In this document: positions 1 through 9,449 of the stretch, piece by piece | Layout: the number at the start of each line of letters is the position of its first letter | Numbering within the stretch: position 1 is the first letter of the stretch | Assembly (NCBI GenBank): GCA_036703985.1 | Contig: DATNQN010000055.1 | Span: 1-64,000 of the forward strand | Length of the DNA: 64,000 bases | Direction: 5' to 3' | Origin: Leptolyngbyaceae cyanobacterium | Lineage (GTDB): Bacteria; Cyanobacteriota; Cyanobacteriia; Cyanobacteriales; Aerosakkonemataceae | Made by a program: the position numbers and the translations under genes | The notes under the pieces: model-generated | Seen by the model: only the letters and a program-made list of their open reading frames with translations | What the model was told of the DNA's origin: nothing | Databases searched by the model: none

Positions 1-90
1 AAGGCAATCCCAACCAAGGCGGTGGTAACGGCCCTCCGGGTCCCGAAGGCAATCCCAACCAAGGCGGTGGTAACGGCCCTCCGGGTTCAG
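1..90 (+). repeat. 45-bp in-frame tandem repeat, two copies
   Basis: Positions 1-45 and 46-90 are near-identical and differ only in the last few bases (TCCCG against TTCAG). The unit is 15 codons long, so copy-number change would keep the reading frame. More copies probably lie upstream of the window. Confidence 0.85.
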
Positions 91-98
91 AGGCTTAG
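1..98 (+). CDS. C-terminal end of a Gly/Asn/Pro-rich repeat protein (partial, 5' end outside window)
   Basis: The frame ending at the TAG at 96-98 reads as two copies of a 15-residue unit, GNPNQGGGNGPPGPE, the second ending in GSEA before the stop. Each unit is 45 bp and the two DNA copies are almost identical, so the repeat is recent or kept uniform. The composition (Gly, Asn, Pro, Gln) suggests a flexible, collagen-like or surface-exposed tail. Only the last 32 residues are in the window, so the family cannot be named. A perfect 20-bp hairpin follows 18 bp after the stop. Confidence 0.6.
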   Translation, partial: GNPNQGGGNGPPGPEGNPNQGGGNGPPGSEA

Positions 99-116
99 CA
101 CTCTAGGAAGTTTTGG

Positions 117-170
117 TTTTGTAAGTAAATTTTCTGTGAATAGCTATTAGCAGAAAATTTACTTACAAAA
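117..170. terminator. Perfect 20-bp inverted repeat between convergent genes
   Basis: TTTTGTAAGTAAATTTTCTG (117-136) is exactly complementary to 151-170, with a 14-nt loop. It lies between the repeat-protein gene on the plus strand and the kinase gene converging on it. The stem is AT-rich but begins and ends with T/A runs, so it could act as a terminator in both directions. The length and perfection of the stem are unusual. Confidence 0.55.
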
Positions 171-243
171 TAATGGTTTTGGTTGAATTAAAAATGTTCT
201 ATTAATACAGCAGATTCCAGTTACATGAAGTACGGAATAAAAG

Positions 244-266
244 CCCGGTTTCTTCAAGAAACCGGG
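244..266. repeat. Dispersed GAAACCGGG palindrome, terminator-like
   Basis: CCCGGTTTCTT and its complement AAGAAACCGGG are separated by one base and followed by TTTCTATTT. The same palindrome occurs after leuA (6439-6467) and at 38734-38769. Here it sits at the 3' end of the minus-strand kinase gene and may end its transcript. Confidence 0.6.
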
Positions 267-310
267 TTTCTATTTACCACCTTTACCTGGAAAGCGCTGT
301 AAGTTTTTAC

Positions 311-2704
311 TTACAAATCTTGTGTTTTTTCAAGCGTATAAAGAGTCTCGGATTTCTCTAGCCAAGGTTTAGTGTCAGCTTCTAAATCTTCTAATTCTTC
401 GGAGGCTAAAATATCTATAGGTTTATCTATCAAGGTGAAAGAAGACTGAGAAGTTGTTTCAAATGTTAAAATATCTTCTTTAACTTCTGTTGCTGTTTGA
501 TAGCGCTGAGAAAAATCATACCGTACCATTTTGCTAATAATAGCTGCAAATTCCGGTTTAATTTCTGCTTTATGAGTCCAGAGAATTTCTCCAGTTCTGA
601 TGTCTTGCTGCAATTGATTGGGTGATAATCCCGTAAGACCTTTGATTGCGGTTATTCCTACTGCGTAAATATCGCTATTTGGTCGCGGACGACCTGCACA
701 TTGTTCTGGTGGGGCGTAACCTTGCGTTCCAATTCCTACTGTGAAGCGGCTAAGATTATCGGTATCAAGTAATTGTGATGTCACTTCTTTTACTGCACCA
801 AAGTCAATGAGTACGAGTTTGTTGTCTGAATGTCTTCGGATAATATTGTTAGGTTTAATGTCGCGGTGTATTACGCCGTAACTGTGGACGAATTCTAATA
901 TTTCCAATAGTTCGATTAAAATGCCTTTAACTTCATTTTCGGAAAGCTTTTTACCAGAAACTAATTCTTGTTCTAAAGGATGTCCATCAATATATTCCTG
1001 AACTAAATAAAATTCTTCTTCTTCTTCAAAGTAGGCAAGTAACTGAGGGATTTGACTGTGTTGACCTAGCTTTTCCAGTGCTTCTGCTTCACGCGGGAAT
1101 AAGCGTCTGGCAAGTTCTAAGTGTTTGGGATTATTAGTAGCTGGTTTAAGCTGCTTGACGACGCACAGTGGTTTTCCTGGGCGTTGGCCATCCTGGGCTA
1201 TATAGGTTTCGCCAAATCCTCCGGAACCTAAAACTTTGATAATTTGATAGCGATTTCCGATTATTTTATTGGCTTGGTTAATTTCTTCTGCTGGTATTAA
1301 GTCTTGTAGTTCATCGTGTTGACTGATAATTTTTTGTACGATGGGTGAAGTTGCATATTGCTTTAATATTTGGCGTAATTCAACTTTTTTAAGCTGTTGA
1401 GTGGCGATTCCAGAGGTTAAGTAAGAGACTCCGCCAAGGGCGATCGCAACTATGGGGACGGCGGTGGGTAAGATTAGCTGACCGTAAATGAAAATGAAAT
1501 AGCTAATGCTTCCCCACGCTAAAAGGATGCCGATCGACCAGCTAAATCTAGTTAATGCTTGCTTTCTTTGGCTGACGAAGAATCCCGTGGCTAACAAGCC
1601 GACAAAGACGAACAAGCCACGTAATGCTGGATGGGAAATTGCTTGACCGATCGCGCGCCCCTGCATTAAAGTAGCGATCGCGCTAGCATGAATTTCTACC
1701 CCTGACATGGGATCGGGATATAGCCAGCTTTCTGAAAACGGAACTTTATGGAAATCTTTTAGTTCGTTTGCTGTCGGGCCAATTAAAACTATTTTATTTT
1801 TGAATTGTTCTTTAAAAGTATTCCAGTTATCAGAATCTAATACATACCAAAAGGGAATATGAGTAAAGGTTTTATTAGGGCCGTAAAAGTAAAGCCGATC
1901 GCCTTTAGGTTGGGGATAAGTTAGGTTAGCTGCTTGTAAAGTTGCTTTATCAAAATCAAATGAGGATATTTTTAGTTTGAGGGGGTCAAAATTTTTCAGT
2001 TGATCCTGGTATTCTTCGGCTAATCGTTTATTATATTCGGTGGCAAATCGACGAATCCGACCATCCATTTCTAGGGGATAATTAACCGAGCCTATAGATA
2101 TGGGTTTCGTCCAAAATTGGGCTTGGGGTAATATTAATTGAGTGCTGATACCTTGGCGTGTTTGGGTATTTTCATAAGAAGCAGCTAAAGTAACGCGCCC
2201 TGCGTAACGTTCCAGTACTTGTTGCAATTGCCGATCGTCTGCCGTTCCATAGCGACTTGGTGTATCGAATAAAACATCAAGCGCTACAGAACGCGCGCCG
2301 GCTTTCATCAGTCGATCGATCGCTAGAGCATAAGCAGACCTTTTCCAAGGCCATTGTTTGAGAGGTTCTAAATAAGCAAACTTTTTGGGATCGGTTAAAT
2401 ATATTTCTCGACCTTGCATTAGAGACTCGTCATCCATTGCCAAGATTACGACGTCATCGGGGGGGCTAACCGGGCCTCTTAATTCAAAAAACAAGGTTTG
2501 TACTTTATTTTCTATGTTTTGTACTAGACCCAAGTTAGCACTGGTAGCAATTGCTGCTAGCAATGCCCAAGCCCCCGTCAGTACGTGAGTGAGACTTTTC
2601 AGACGAGAAGACTGGCGTGCGGATGCCGTTAAGGTGGTTTTGGTTAACTGAGTTTTGGCAGAACTTTGTCGATTTGTTGGGGGCAAAGAACTTTCATTTG
2701 TCAT
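311..2704 (-). CDS. CHASE2-domain transmembrane serine/threonine protein kinase
   Basis: This is a predicted membrane sensor kinase. From the ATG at 2704 it has 797 residues: a basic N-terminus, a membrane segment near 41-61, an extracytoplasmic CHASE2 domain (about 75-350), a group of membrane helices (about 352-440) and a cytoplasmic Hanks-type kinase domain. The kinase motifs are intact: glycine loop GSGGFGE near 491, VVKQLK lysine, HRDIKPNN near 612 and DFG near 633. An upstream TTG (2866) would add 54 residues without a ribosome site; the 2704 ATG has GAGG six bases upstream and is preferred. CHASE2 domains are sensory, but the ligand is unknown. It is transcribed away from the long gene-free region. 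Confidence 0.9.
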   Translation of the reverse strand: MTNESSLPPTNRQSSAKTQLTKTTLTASARQSSRLKSLTHVLTGAWALLAAIATSANLGLVQNIENKVQTLFFELRGPVSPPDDVVILAMDDESLMQGREIYLTDPKKFAYLEPLKQWPWKRSAYALAIDRLMKAGARSVALDVLFDTPSRYGTADDRQLQQVLERYAGRVTLAASYENTQTRQGISTQLILPQAQFWTKPISIGSVNYPLEMDGRIRRFATEYNKRLAEEYQDQLKNFDPLKLKISSFDFDKATLQAANLTYPQPKGDRLYFYGPNKTFTHIPFWYVLDSDNWNTFKEQFKNKIVLIGPTANELKDFHKVPFSESWLYPDPMSGVEIHASAIATLMQGRAIGQAISHPALRGLFVFVGLLATGFFVSQRKQALTRFSWSIGILLAWGSISYFIFIYGQLILPTAVPIVAIALGGVSYLTSGIATQQLKKVELRQILKQYATSPIVQKIISQHDELQDLIPAEEINQANKIIGNRYQIIKVLGSGGFGETYIAQDGQRPGKPLCVVKQLKPATNNPKHLELARRLFPREAEALEKLGQHSQIPQLLAYFEEEEEFYLVQEYIDGHPLEQELVSGKKLSENEVKGILIELLEILEFVHSYGVIHRDIKPNNIIRRHSDNKLVLIDFGAVKEVTSQLLDTDNLSRFTVGIGTQGYAPPEQCAGRPRPNSDIYAVGITAIKGLTGLSPNQLQQDIRTGEILWTHKAEIKPEFAAIISKMVRYDFSQRYQTATEVKEDILTFETTSQSSFTLIDKPIDILASEELEDLEADTKPWLEKSETLYTLEKTQDL

Positions 2705-3940
2705 ATGCTGCCTCGGAACTTCAATTAAGCACTTAAGTGTATGTCTGGATAAGTTGTATTCACATCCACCTAAGTGAGATATATCGAACTGTTTGCTTGA
2801 GAACGATCGATAAATTTTAGATTGCAGGCTTGACATCACAGGTAAATCCGGATCTGCTGCACTCAAGACGAACTTTTTTTCAGCGCTACTTAAGTCAGGT
2901 AGGTAAAATCCGTCTTTAATTTCGGTCGGAAGTTAAATAAAACGATCGTCTATTACCACTATGACCGATCGAAGCACTATACATATAGCTAATTTATGCG
3001 ATGTACTGGTTTGGTTGGAAGATTTGTTATATTAACGAACAAAGCTGTAAAGTTTTTCCCTACTAAACTAGTCAGAACTATACAAAAGTTATCACGAAGC
3101 CAAGTATAACCAATTTTTATCCTGAACTTATTTATCAATGCTAGCTATGGATATACTACGAACTGAAAAATGCCTGCCTTAAGTTCGATACTAAAACTTA
3201 AATTTATTGCAACGGGACTATCCTACCACCTTGGCTTGACCCACATACACTTTCTGTCTTAATCTGACTAATTGTTAACTCGTACTTGCCGATTCTCCAT
3301 TTACACTATATCGTGCGTATTTGGTTAGCGATCGGTCTCTCAAATCAGTTGTTTGCTGCGGTGGGATCGGTTCGACGGGCGGCTTGCCAAGACCTCACCC
3401 TTCCCGAATCAACTCTCTAACAGCGCAACCACGATCGGAGATCTGTACGGAAAGCTAAGAAACTGCTTTAATAAAACCCTATATGGCAAACTCTACTTTT
3501 GGCATTACCTACCATTCAAGCAAATTGATTACCAATTTGTCATTTATGTCAAGTAGTGCCTTGGGAAAGACTAAAATGCCCCAACTAGTAGCGTTTAAAG
3601 CAACCTGAATGTCAATAAACCTTATAAAAGCTAGCCTAGAGAGAGATGACTTTACGTAAATATGCCTAAAGGAGGAAACTAAACAAACTTGTGCTTAACT
3701 AACCTTCAAGTAAGTCAGTTTGAAGGTAAAGTTTAAAAAAGAACGATTACCTTAGGGTCAACCCTATCAAACTATTCTTATGGAAACTCAATAAAATAGA
3801 CAGTTTCACAGCTTAGGCAAGTTAAACAAAAAAAATTGATAATCAATTAAATTACTAGTTATTAACTTTGTTAAAGCAGAATTGCTATAATTGAGTATTC
3901 CAATAAAATTCTTTTCTACTACTTTTAGGTCTAAGTTTCT
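2705..3940. other. 1.2 kb stretch without a convincing gene
   Basis: AT-rich DNA between the divergent kinase and LabA-like genes. It must contain both promoters. The only longer open frame (67 codons at 3353-3556) has no ribosome site and no recognisable product. I see no tRNA, no long repeat and no recognisable gene remnant. Confidence 0.5.
3886..3891 (+). promoter_or_regulatory. Candidate -10 box for the LabA-like gene
   Basis: A consensus TATAAT lies 49 bp before the ATG at 3941. No good -35 box stands at 16-18 bp, so this is a candidate only. Confidence 0.35.
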
Positions 3941-4459
3941 ATGGCTTACTCAATGAACCGTCTTTCTATTTTTGTAGACGGCAACAATATGTTCTACGCG
4001 CAACAAAAAAATGGTTGGTTTTTCGATCCGCGTCGGGTGTTACAACATTTTACAAGCGAACCAGATACGATGCTGGTCAACGCTTTTTGGTATACCGGAT
4101 TAAAAGACCCCCAAGACCAGCGAGGATTCCGAGATGCTTTGATTAGTCTGGGTTATACGGTGCGTACTAAAATACTAAAAGAGTACTACGATGATAACTC
4201 CGGTCGATATTCTCAAAAAGCTAATTTGGATATCGAAATCGTTGTTGATATGTTTAACACCGTAGATCAATATGACAAAGTGGTGCTATTCAGTGGCGAT
4301 GGAGATTTTGAAAGAGCTATTGAATTATTACGTTCTAAAAATACCCATATTACAGTAGTCTCGACAGAAGGAATGATCGCTAGAGAGTTACGGAACGCCA
4401 CCGATCGATATATCGATTTAAATGATATTCGCGAACACATTGAAAAAATTGACTATTAA
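3941..4459 (+). CDS. NYN/LabA-like PIN-fold domain protein (DUF88 family)
   Basis: A 172-residue single-domain protein of the NYN/LabA family, which adopts a PIN-like nuclease fold. The family's acidic positions are visible: FVDGNN near residues 11-16, a D-x-E motif in ANLDIEIVVDMF in the middle, and FSGDGDFERA near 120. The N-terminal FVDGNN and the SGDGDF loop are the usual metal-binding positions. LabA of Synechococcus elongatus acts in negative feedback on clock-controlled gene expression, and other NYN proteins are RNases. Which role applies here cannot be told from sequence. An internal ATG at 3953 (MNRLSIFVDGNN) is an alternative start. Confidence 0.85.
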   Translation: MAYSMNRLSIFVDGNNMFYAQQKNGWFFDPRRVLQHFTSEPDTMLVNAFWYTGLKDPQDQRGFRDALISLGYTVRTKILKEYYDDNSGRYSQKANLDIEIVVDMFNTVDQYDKVVLFSGDGDFERAIELLRSKNTHITVVSTEGMIARELRNATDRYIDLNDIREHIEKIDY

Positions 4460-4804
4460 GTGAGACCTATATTTCTAAAAAAAGGTAACTGAAAAGACAG
4501 AATATAGTATGAAGCTGCAACGCACTTAATTTACATATTTAAGCTGATGATGAAATGTCGAATATAAAATAAAAATAGGCGGGGTTTCCTCAATAATAAA
4601 AATAAGTAAATTAAATGCGTATAAGCTGAAAAACTATACCAAATGCAAACAAAAAAAATTTAAAAAAGGCTGATGAGTTATAGGTGAAAAAAATCCTGAA
4701 TTCAAGGTGGCATTTATCTATTGCCTTGTCAGTTACCATTTTGGTATCTCACTTGGTAGGGATTAATTAGTTGTTCAACAAGAAGAGGACATTTTTTGGT
4801 AATT
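4460..4804. other. Leader region of leuA, no gene seen
   Basis: 345 bp of AT-rich sequence with several A runs. It probably contains the leuA promoter and a fairly long 5' untranslated region. I looked for a leucine-rich leader peptide and did not find one. Confidence 0.4.
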
Positions 4805-6433
4805 ATGAAAAATCCAACTAAACCAGAAAAAATAATTATTTTCGATACGACACTCCGGGATGGAGAACAGTCTCCGGGAGCTAGTTTGAATGTTGATGAA
4901 AAAGTCACAATTGCTCGCCAGTTGGCGCGATTGGGAGTAGATGTAATTGAGGGTGGTTTTCCATTCGCCAGTCCAGGGGATTTTGAAGCGGTACAAAAAA
5001 TTGCTCAGGTGGTGGGGGTAGAAAATGGGCCAATTATTTGTGGTTTGGCAAGAGCTACCCGTCAGGATATCCAAACCGCAGCAGAAGCGCTCAAACCTGC
5101 GGCACATCCACGCATTCATACATTTATCGCCACTTCTGATATTCACCTGAAGTACAAGTTGCGGAAAACTAGGGAAGAGGTGTTGGCGATCGCAGAAGAA
5201 ATGGTAGCTTATGCTAAATCCTTCGTGGATGATGTAGAATTTTCCCCGGAAGATGCCGGACGTAGCGATCCCGAATTCCTTTACTTGATGCTCGAAAAAG
5301 CGATCGCAGCTGGTGCAACCACCGTCAATATACCCGACACAGTCGGTTACATCACGCCTACCGAATTTGGCGACTTAATTCGCGGCATTAAAGAAAACGT
5401 TCCCAACATCGACAAAGCAATTATTTCCGTTCACGGTCATAACGATTTAGGATTAGCAGTAGCTAACTTCTTAGAAGCAGTAAAAAATGGCGCACGACAG
5501 TTAGAATGCACCATTAACGGCATCGGAGAACGTGCTGGCAATGCTTCCTTAGAAGAATTAGTGATGGCACTCCACGTCCGGCGACAATATTACAATCCAT
5601 TTTTAGGTCGTTCCCCCGAATCAGAAGAACCATTAACTAATATTGATACTCGCCAAATTTACAAAACATCTCGTTTAGTTTCCAACTTAACGGGAATGTT
5701 AGTACAACCGAATAAAGCAATTGTGGGAGCAAATGCTTTTGCACACGAATCTGGCATTCACCAAGATGGCGTGCTGAAAAATAAGCTCACCTATGAAATT
5801 ATGGATGCACAATTGATTGGTTTAACAGACAATCAAATCGTGTTAGGAAAACATTCCGGTCGCCATGCCTTCGGAACTCGCTTGAAAGAGTTAGGATTTG
5901 AACTTTCAGAGAGCGATTTGAACAAGGCATTTGTTAAATTTAAAGAAGTTGCAGACAAGAAAAAAGAAATCACCGATTGGGATTTGGAAGCAATCGTTAA
6001 TGACGAAACTCAACAAGCTCCCGATCTTTTCCGCGTAGAATTGGTGCAGGTTTCCTGCGGTAGTAATGCTCGTCCGACAGCAACCGTCACGATTCGCACT
6101 CCAGAAGGTCAAGAATTGATGGATGCTGCGATCGGCACCGGCCCAGTTGATGCGGTTTATAAGGCAATTAACCGAGTAGTAAATGTGCCGAATCAGTTAA
6201 TTGAATTTTCCGTGCAATCTGTCACTGCTGGCATTGATGCGATTGGGGAAGTTACTATTCGTTTGCGGCATGGAGAGCGCATTTTTTCTGGTCATGCTGC
6301 TAACACGGATATTATTGTTGCTTCTGCACAAGCTTACGTGAATGCTTTGAATCGTCTCTATGCTTGGTTGCAGAATAAGGAAGGACAAAAGGAAGAGGAA
6401 AACGCTTCTGCTGCGGGGATGAAGGGAGTTTAA
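4805..6433 (+). CDS. leuA: 2-isopropylmalate synthase
   Basis: Catalyses the first committed step of leucine synthesis: acetyl-CoA plus 2-oxoisovalerate to 2-isopropylmalate. The HMGL-like TIM barrel starts with [13 protein letters not shown] (about residues 11-23), followed by [12 protein letters not shown] and NGIGERAGN, which carry metal- and substrate-binding residues. The C-terminal part from about 400 is the LeuA dimer/leucine-feedback domain, so the enzyme is full length (542 residues). The ATG at 4805 matches the usual cyanobacterial N-terminus. A TTG at 4796 in the same frame is better spaced from the AGAGGA at 4784-4789 and could be used instead. The gene stands alone and ends in a strong terminator. 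Confidence 0.96.
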   Translation: MKNPTKPEKIIIFDTTLRDGEQSPGASLNVDEKVTIARQLARLGVDVIEGGFPFASPGDFEAVQKIAQVVGVENGPIICGLARATRQDIQTAAEALKPAAHPRIHTFIATSDIHLKYKLRKTREEVLAIAEEMVAYAKSFVDDVEFSPEDAGRSDPEFLYLMLEKAIAAGATTVNIPDTVGYITPTEFGDLIRGIKENVPNIDKAIISVHGHNDLGLAVANFLEAVKNGARQLECTINGIGERAGNASLEELVMALHVRRQYYNPFLGRSPESEEPLTNIDTRQIYKTSRLVSNLTGMLVQPNKAIVGANAFAHESGIHQDGVLKNKLTYEIMDAQLIGLTDNQIVLGKHSGRHAFGTRLKELGFELSESDLNKAFVKFKEVADKKKEITDWDLEAIVNDETQQAPDLFRVELVQVSCGSNARPTATVTIRTPEGQELMDAAIGTGPVDAVYKAINRVVNVPNQLIEFSVQSVTAGIDAIGEVTIRLRHGERIFSGHAANTDIIVASAQAYVNALNRLYAWLQNKEGQKEEENASAAGMKGV

Positions 6434-6438
6434 TTAAG

Positions 6439-6472
6439 AAACCGGGTTTCTGTGAGAAACCCGGTTTTTTTT
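6439..6472 (+). terminator. Rho-independent terminator of leuA
   Basis: AAACCGGGTTTCT (6439-6451) pairs perfectly with 6455-6467 around a 3-nt loop and runs into eight T residues (6465-6472). It starts five bases after the leuA stop. The stem is a copy of the dispersed GAAACCGGG palindrome. Confidence 0.9.
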
Positions 6473-6506
6473 AAGGGGAAAAAGTAAGCTTGAAAGCTTT
6501 TTTTTA

Positions 6507-6548
6507 CCACAGATGTCCACAGATGAACACAGATGAACACAGATGTGG
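6507..6548. repeat. ACAGATGAACAC-type degenerate tandem repeat
   Basis: Four copies of a roughly 12-bp unit (CACAGATGAACA with variants) bounded by CCACA and TGTGG. Related tracts on either strand lie at 20797, 21287, 24813, 50055 and 57271, always between genes and often beside a TACC or GGTAAAAA stretch. Confidence 0.75.
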
Positions 6549-6620
6549 TTAGAGATTTTTTGTGGGGTGTCTAGATAATTTGAGATGATAAAATGGTTTT
6601 AAGCATTCAAGCACAACATT

Positions 6621-6923
6621 ATGTCTGAAATTATGGTTGCCGTTTATGAAAACGGCGTTTTACGTCCTTTGAATCCGGTTTCTTTTAATGAAGGTCAAAC
6701 AGTTAGATTACAAGTGATACCGGATGTTGATTCGGAAGATTCAAAAAATGAGTCAGAAACAACAATTCAAAGTTTAGCTAACCAAGGAAAAATTACTTTA
6801 TCGCCTAAACGCGGTCAAGTAGATATCGAGGAACTATCCCGCCGTCATCGGAATAGAAAATTGATCAAAATAGAAGGTAAACCGCTTTCTGAAACTATCA
6901 TAGAGGATCGCGGTCAGTGGTAA
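6621..6923 (+). CDS. DUF104-family antitoxin (AF2212-like)
   Basis: The 100-residue protein begins MSEIMVAVYENGVLRPLNPV, the typical short beta-strand start of the DUF104/AF2212-like family, and continues EGQTVRLQV. The rest is charged and probably disordered until it binds the toxin. In this family the antitoxin is encoded directly upstream of a PIN-domain (VapC-like) RNase, and the remains of such a gene follow here. The antitoxin frame looks intact. Its last codons overlap what was the GTG start of the toxin gene. Confidence 0.75.
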   Translation: MSEIMVAVYENGVLRPLNPVSFNEGQTVRLQVIPDVDSEDSKNESETTIQSLANQGKITLSPKRGQVDIEELSRRHRNRKLIKIEGKPLSETIIEDRGQW

Positions 6924-7477
6924 ATACTTACAGCACTTTTGAGATGTATGAGGTACAAAGTGATGCCTAAAACCCTTGTGAAGTTAGCTTCTATTGTACC
7001 TCATAAACCCCGAATCCGCTGTATTTTCTCGATACCAGTGCTTTGGTGAAACGCTATGTTGCTGAAACGGGTAGCGATTGGATTAAATCTATCACCGATC
7101 CTGCTACGGGAAATGACTTGGTGATTGCTCAGATAACTTGGGTAGAAATTCTCAGCGCTTTAGCTCGTCGTCAAAGAGAAGGGAGTATCGCAGCTGATGA
7201 TTTCGACTTAATTTTGCAAGACCTACGCCAGGATTTCAATAACCAGTATCAAATTATCGAAGTTGACCAAGTGCTATTAGAAAAAGCAGGAGAACTGGTT
7301 ATTAAATATCCTCTACGCGCTTATGATGCTATCCAATTAGCATCAGCGTTACAGCTACAATCTAATTTTGCTCAAATGCCAAATACCCAATTAATTTTTG
7401 TGACGGCTGATGTTCGTTTAATTAATATTGCTCAGTCTGAAAATTTGATAGCTGATAATCCTAATAATTATCCTTGA
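6917..7477 (+). pseudogene. PIN-domain (VapC-like) toxin gene interrupted by a MITE
   Basis: The continuous remaining frame runs from GTG 7043 to 7477 (144 codons) and reads VKRYVAETGSDW..., with conserved PIN residues E in TWVEILSALARR, YDAIQLASAL and FVTADVRL. The usual N-terminus YFLDTSAL, with the first catalytic aspartate (7031-7033), lies upstream of that GTG. Without the 95-bp insert, the original gene would start at GTG 6917 (GAGGA nine bases upstream), overlap the antitoxin stop and read MVNTYFLDTSALVKRY, 155 residues in all. The insert adds in-frame stops at 6968 and 7004. The toxin is therefore probably inactive, or made without its first acidic residue. Confidence 0.8.
6929..7023. 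mobile_element. 95-bp MITE inserted in the toxin gene, TA target
   Basis: The element begins TACAGC and ends GCTGTA. Its 30-bp ends (6929-6958 and 6994-7023) are inverted repeats, identical over the outer six bases and over the inner twelve, TATGAGGTACAA, with a divergent middle. A 35-bp core separates them. A TA at each border fits the TA duplication of IS630/Tc1-mariner-type elements. Removing the element and one TA joins the flanks into an uninterrupted PIN-domain frame, which is strong evidence for the exact borders. Confidence 0.8.
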
Positions 7478-7612
7478 GAGTGCGATCGCACTTTACTTAT
7501 CTTCATATTATTTATTGAGTTGTAGTTAAAATTTAAACTAATTTATAGGCAAAAAAGGTAAAATCTTAGATTAATATGCACCACAGCTTTATCGGTAAAA
7601 GGATAGGGAAAA

Positions 7613-8521
7613 ATGTTGGGATGGATATTTGGTGGTTTGGTAAGAAATTTGGAACGAGCCGCTAATGATGTTTCACAGAATTTTGTGAAATCTAGCGGAG
7701 AAGAAATAGAGAGATTGTTTGATGATAAATTATCCCCTTTAGCTGATAAGTTAGACTATATCGCTGAAAAAAGAATCAAAGAATCTAGAGCGGAAATTGA
7801 AGCATTAGAAAATAAAACGAAAGCTGATATTGAAACTTTGCTCGATCGGGCCGATGAAAAAGCAAGGCAAAATCTAGAAAAAATCGATTTGGTGCGGCAA
7901 GAAACCCTGGCAGATTTAAGATCGACGATTACTCAAACAGATGCTTATTTAGAAAATCGCATTAACCAAATTTCCCTAGTGGTAATGGAAGCTTTCGATA
8001 GTACCAATAAAGCTTTATTGGAAGTTAATAATTTGGAAAATAAAATGTTTGCGGATGCAAATTATTTAGTCGATAAGTTAATTCGGGAAATTGACGAAGT
8101 TTTAGAAGGAAAACTTGAGAAATTCAATACAATTCTGCAAAGATATTTAGATCATGCTTTGCCTGGGCCATTTGATAAATGCAAACGCAGGCTGAATATT
8201 CACTGGAAATTTGGTAATCAAATTTCTGATATGGATCTTTATCGATTGGCTGAATGCTACGAATTGAGTAAATTAGATGAAAATACATCTATTGAGAAAA
8301 TAGTGGAAATTTACGGACAATTACAACTAAATGCGGCTAGAATGGCGGCGTTAGTGCGAAATGCGCCTATATTGAAAAGAATTGCTGTGGATGATTGGCT
8401 GAAATATGGAGTTATTTCGGAGTTTTGGTACGATACTTTGAAAGCGTATGATTCTAATGTTACGCTGCTAAAGCCTTCAATAAAACAAGCATTGTTAAAC
8501 GAGAGTACTGACAATTATTAG
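7613..8521 (+). CDS. Coiled-coil protein of unknown function
   Basis: I do not recognise the family. The 302-residue protein has a short glycine-containing hydrophobic start (MLGWIFGGLVRNL), a long helical, charged coiled coil over about residues 25-180 (repeated E/K/L heptads such as IEALENKTKADIETLL), and a compact C-terminal half from about 185 with several Trp/Tyr/Leu. There is no clear membrane helix or enzymatic motif. It lies 47 bp upstream of another coiled-coil gene in the same direction, so the two probably form an operon. Confidence 0.65.
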   Translation: MLGWIFGGLVRNLERAANDVSQNFVKSSGEEIERLFDDKLSPLADKLDYIAEKRIKESRAEIEALENKTKADIETLLDRADEKARQNLEKIDLVRQETLADLRSTITQTDAYLENRINQISLVVMEAFDSTNKALLEVNNLENKMFADANYLVDKLIREIDEVLEGKLEKFNTILQRYLDHALPGPFDKCKRRLNIHWKFGNQISDMDLYRLAECYELSKLDENTSIEKIVEIYGQLQLNAARMAALVRNAPILKRIAVDDWLKYGVISEFWYDTLKAYDSNVTLLKPSIKQALLNESTDNY

Positions 8522-8568
8522 ATATATTTTGGTGAGATTTTCCTAAAATTTTAGTAAGGATAAGCATA

Positions 8569-9354
8569 ATGAGAACTGGTGATGATTGGAAAACCCCATT
8601 GGGTGTATATGAAAGAGCGATCGCAGAATTAGCAATTACGCGCCAAGAACTTCAGGCAGAGTTAAAAAATTTAAAAGAACTGGAAAGTTGGAAAGCTAAT
8701 TTGAGAGCGGAAATTCAAAGTGCTAAGGCAGATTTACAAGCTATCAAATCAGAACAACAAACTTTTCAAGCTCATCTAGAAGCAACTAAAAAAGAGTTAA
8801 GTGCTACTCAAATAGAGTTAAAAAACGTAAAAGCCGAACTAGAAAGTAAAAAATCCGAAATCCCCGATATTCAAACAAAATTAGAAACTACAAATACCCT
8901 CTTAAAAAGCTTCAGTACTGAAGCCCAAAAAGCAGTTGGTTTTGCCATATCAGAAGCTAAAGATGCCAAAAATCAAGCTGAGAATGCTTTGTCACAAATA
9001 GCTGGACTGAAAAATCAGCAGGTAGTTAAAGATTCTCCATCTAAAAATAAAACTGAGTCAACTAATTTTACTTCTGACTATAATACTAGTTCTAACCCTA
9101 CGGGAGAAGTAATTATGATGTTAAACGGTGTATCGGGAATAACTACTGCTCATCCCAGAGATTTTGAAAAAGCTAGACAGCTTTTTGTACTTAAAGATCG
9201 AACTTCCGTGAGAATGTGGACAAATCCGGTAGGTGTCGATCACGTATTTTTGGCTGATGCTAATGGGAATATGGTTTATGGTGGCTTCGTAGGCTGGATT
9301 CACTCACAAAATCTTTCCAGAGCTTTAGAAGATATTAGAAGATATTTTACATAA
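8569..9354 (+). CDS. Coiled-coil protein with a small C-terminal domain, unknown function
   Basis: No family is recognised. The 261-residue protein has a long coiled coil (about residues 15-155) with heptads such as LKNLKELESWKANLRAEIQ, a short Ser/Thr/Asn linker, and a folded-looking C-terminal domain of about 75 residues from MMLNGVSGITTAHPRDF to the end, rich in Gly, Phe and Trp. It follows the previous coiled-coil gene in the same direction. The pairing suggests that the products bind each other or act on the same structure; this is inference. Confidence 0.65.
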   Translation: MRTGDDWKTPLGVYERAIAELAITRQELQAELKNLKELESWKANLRAEIQSAKADLQAIKSEQQTFQAHLEATKKELSATQIELKNVKAELESKKSEIPDIQTKLETTNTLLKSFSTEAQKAVGFAISEAKDAKNQAENALSQIAGLKNQQVVKDSPSKNKTESTNFTSDYNTSSNPTGEVIMMLNGVSGITTAHPRDFEKARQLFVLKDRTSVRMWTNPVGVDHVFLADANGNMVYGGFVGWIHSQNLSRALEDIRRYFT

Positions 9355-9449
9355 AGTTTTGTTAAAACTAGCAAAACAAAGATTGAAAATGGAATAATTA
9401 TTGCTTAGAAACCATAAATGTTACGTGCTTGAGAGGATACAAATATCAT

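Noticed and set aside
3353-3556. 67-codon gene in the gap before the LabA-like gene
   Set aside because: No ribosome site, no recognisable product, biased composition.
4775-5146. Gene antisense to leuA
   Set aside because: Open only because of the codon use of leuA; no start context or homology.
6507-6548. CRISPR-like regular repeats
   Set aside because: The units are 10-12 bp, contiguous and without unique spacers; no cas genes are near.
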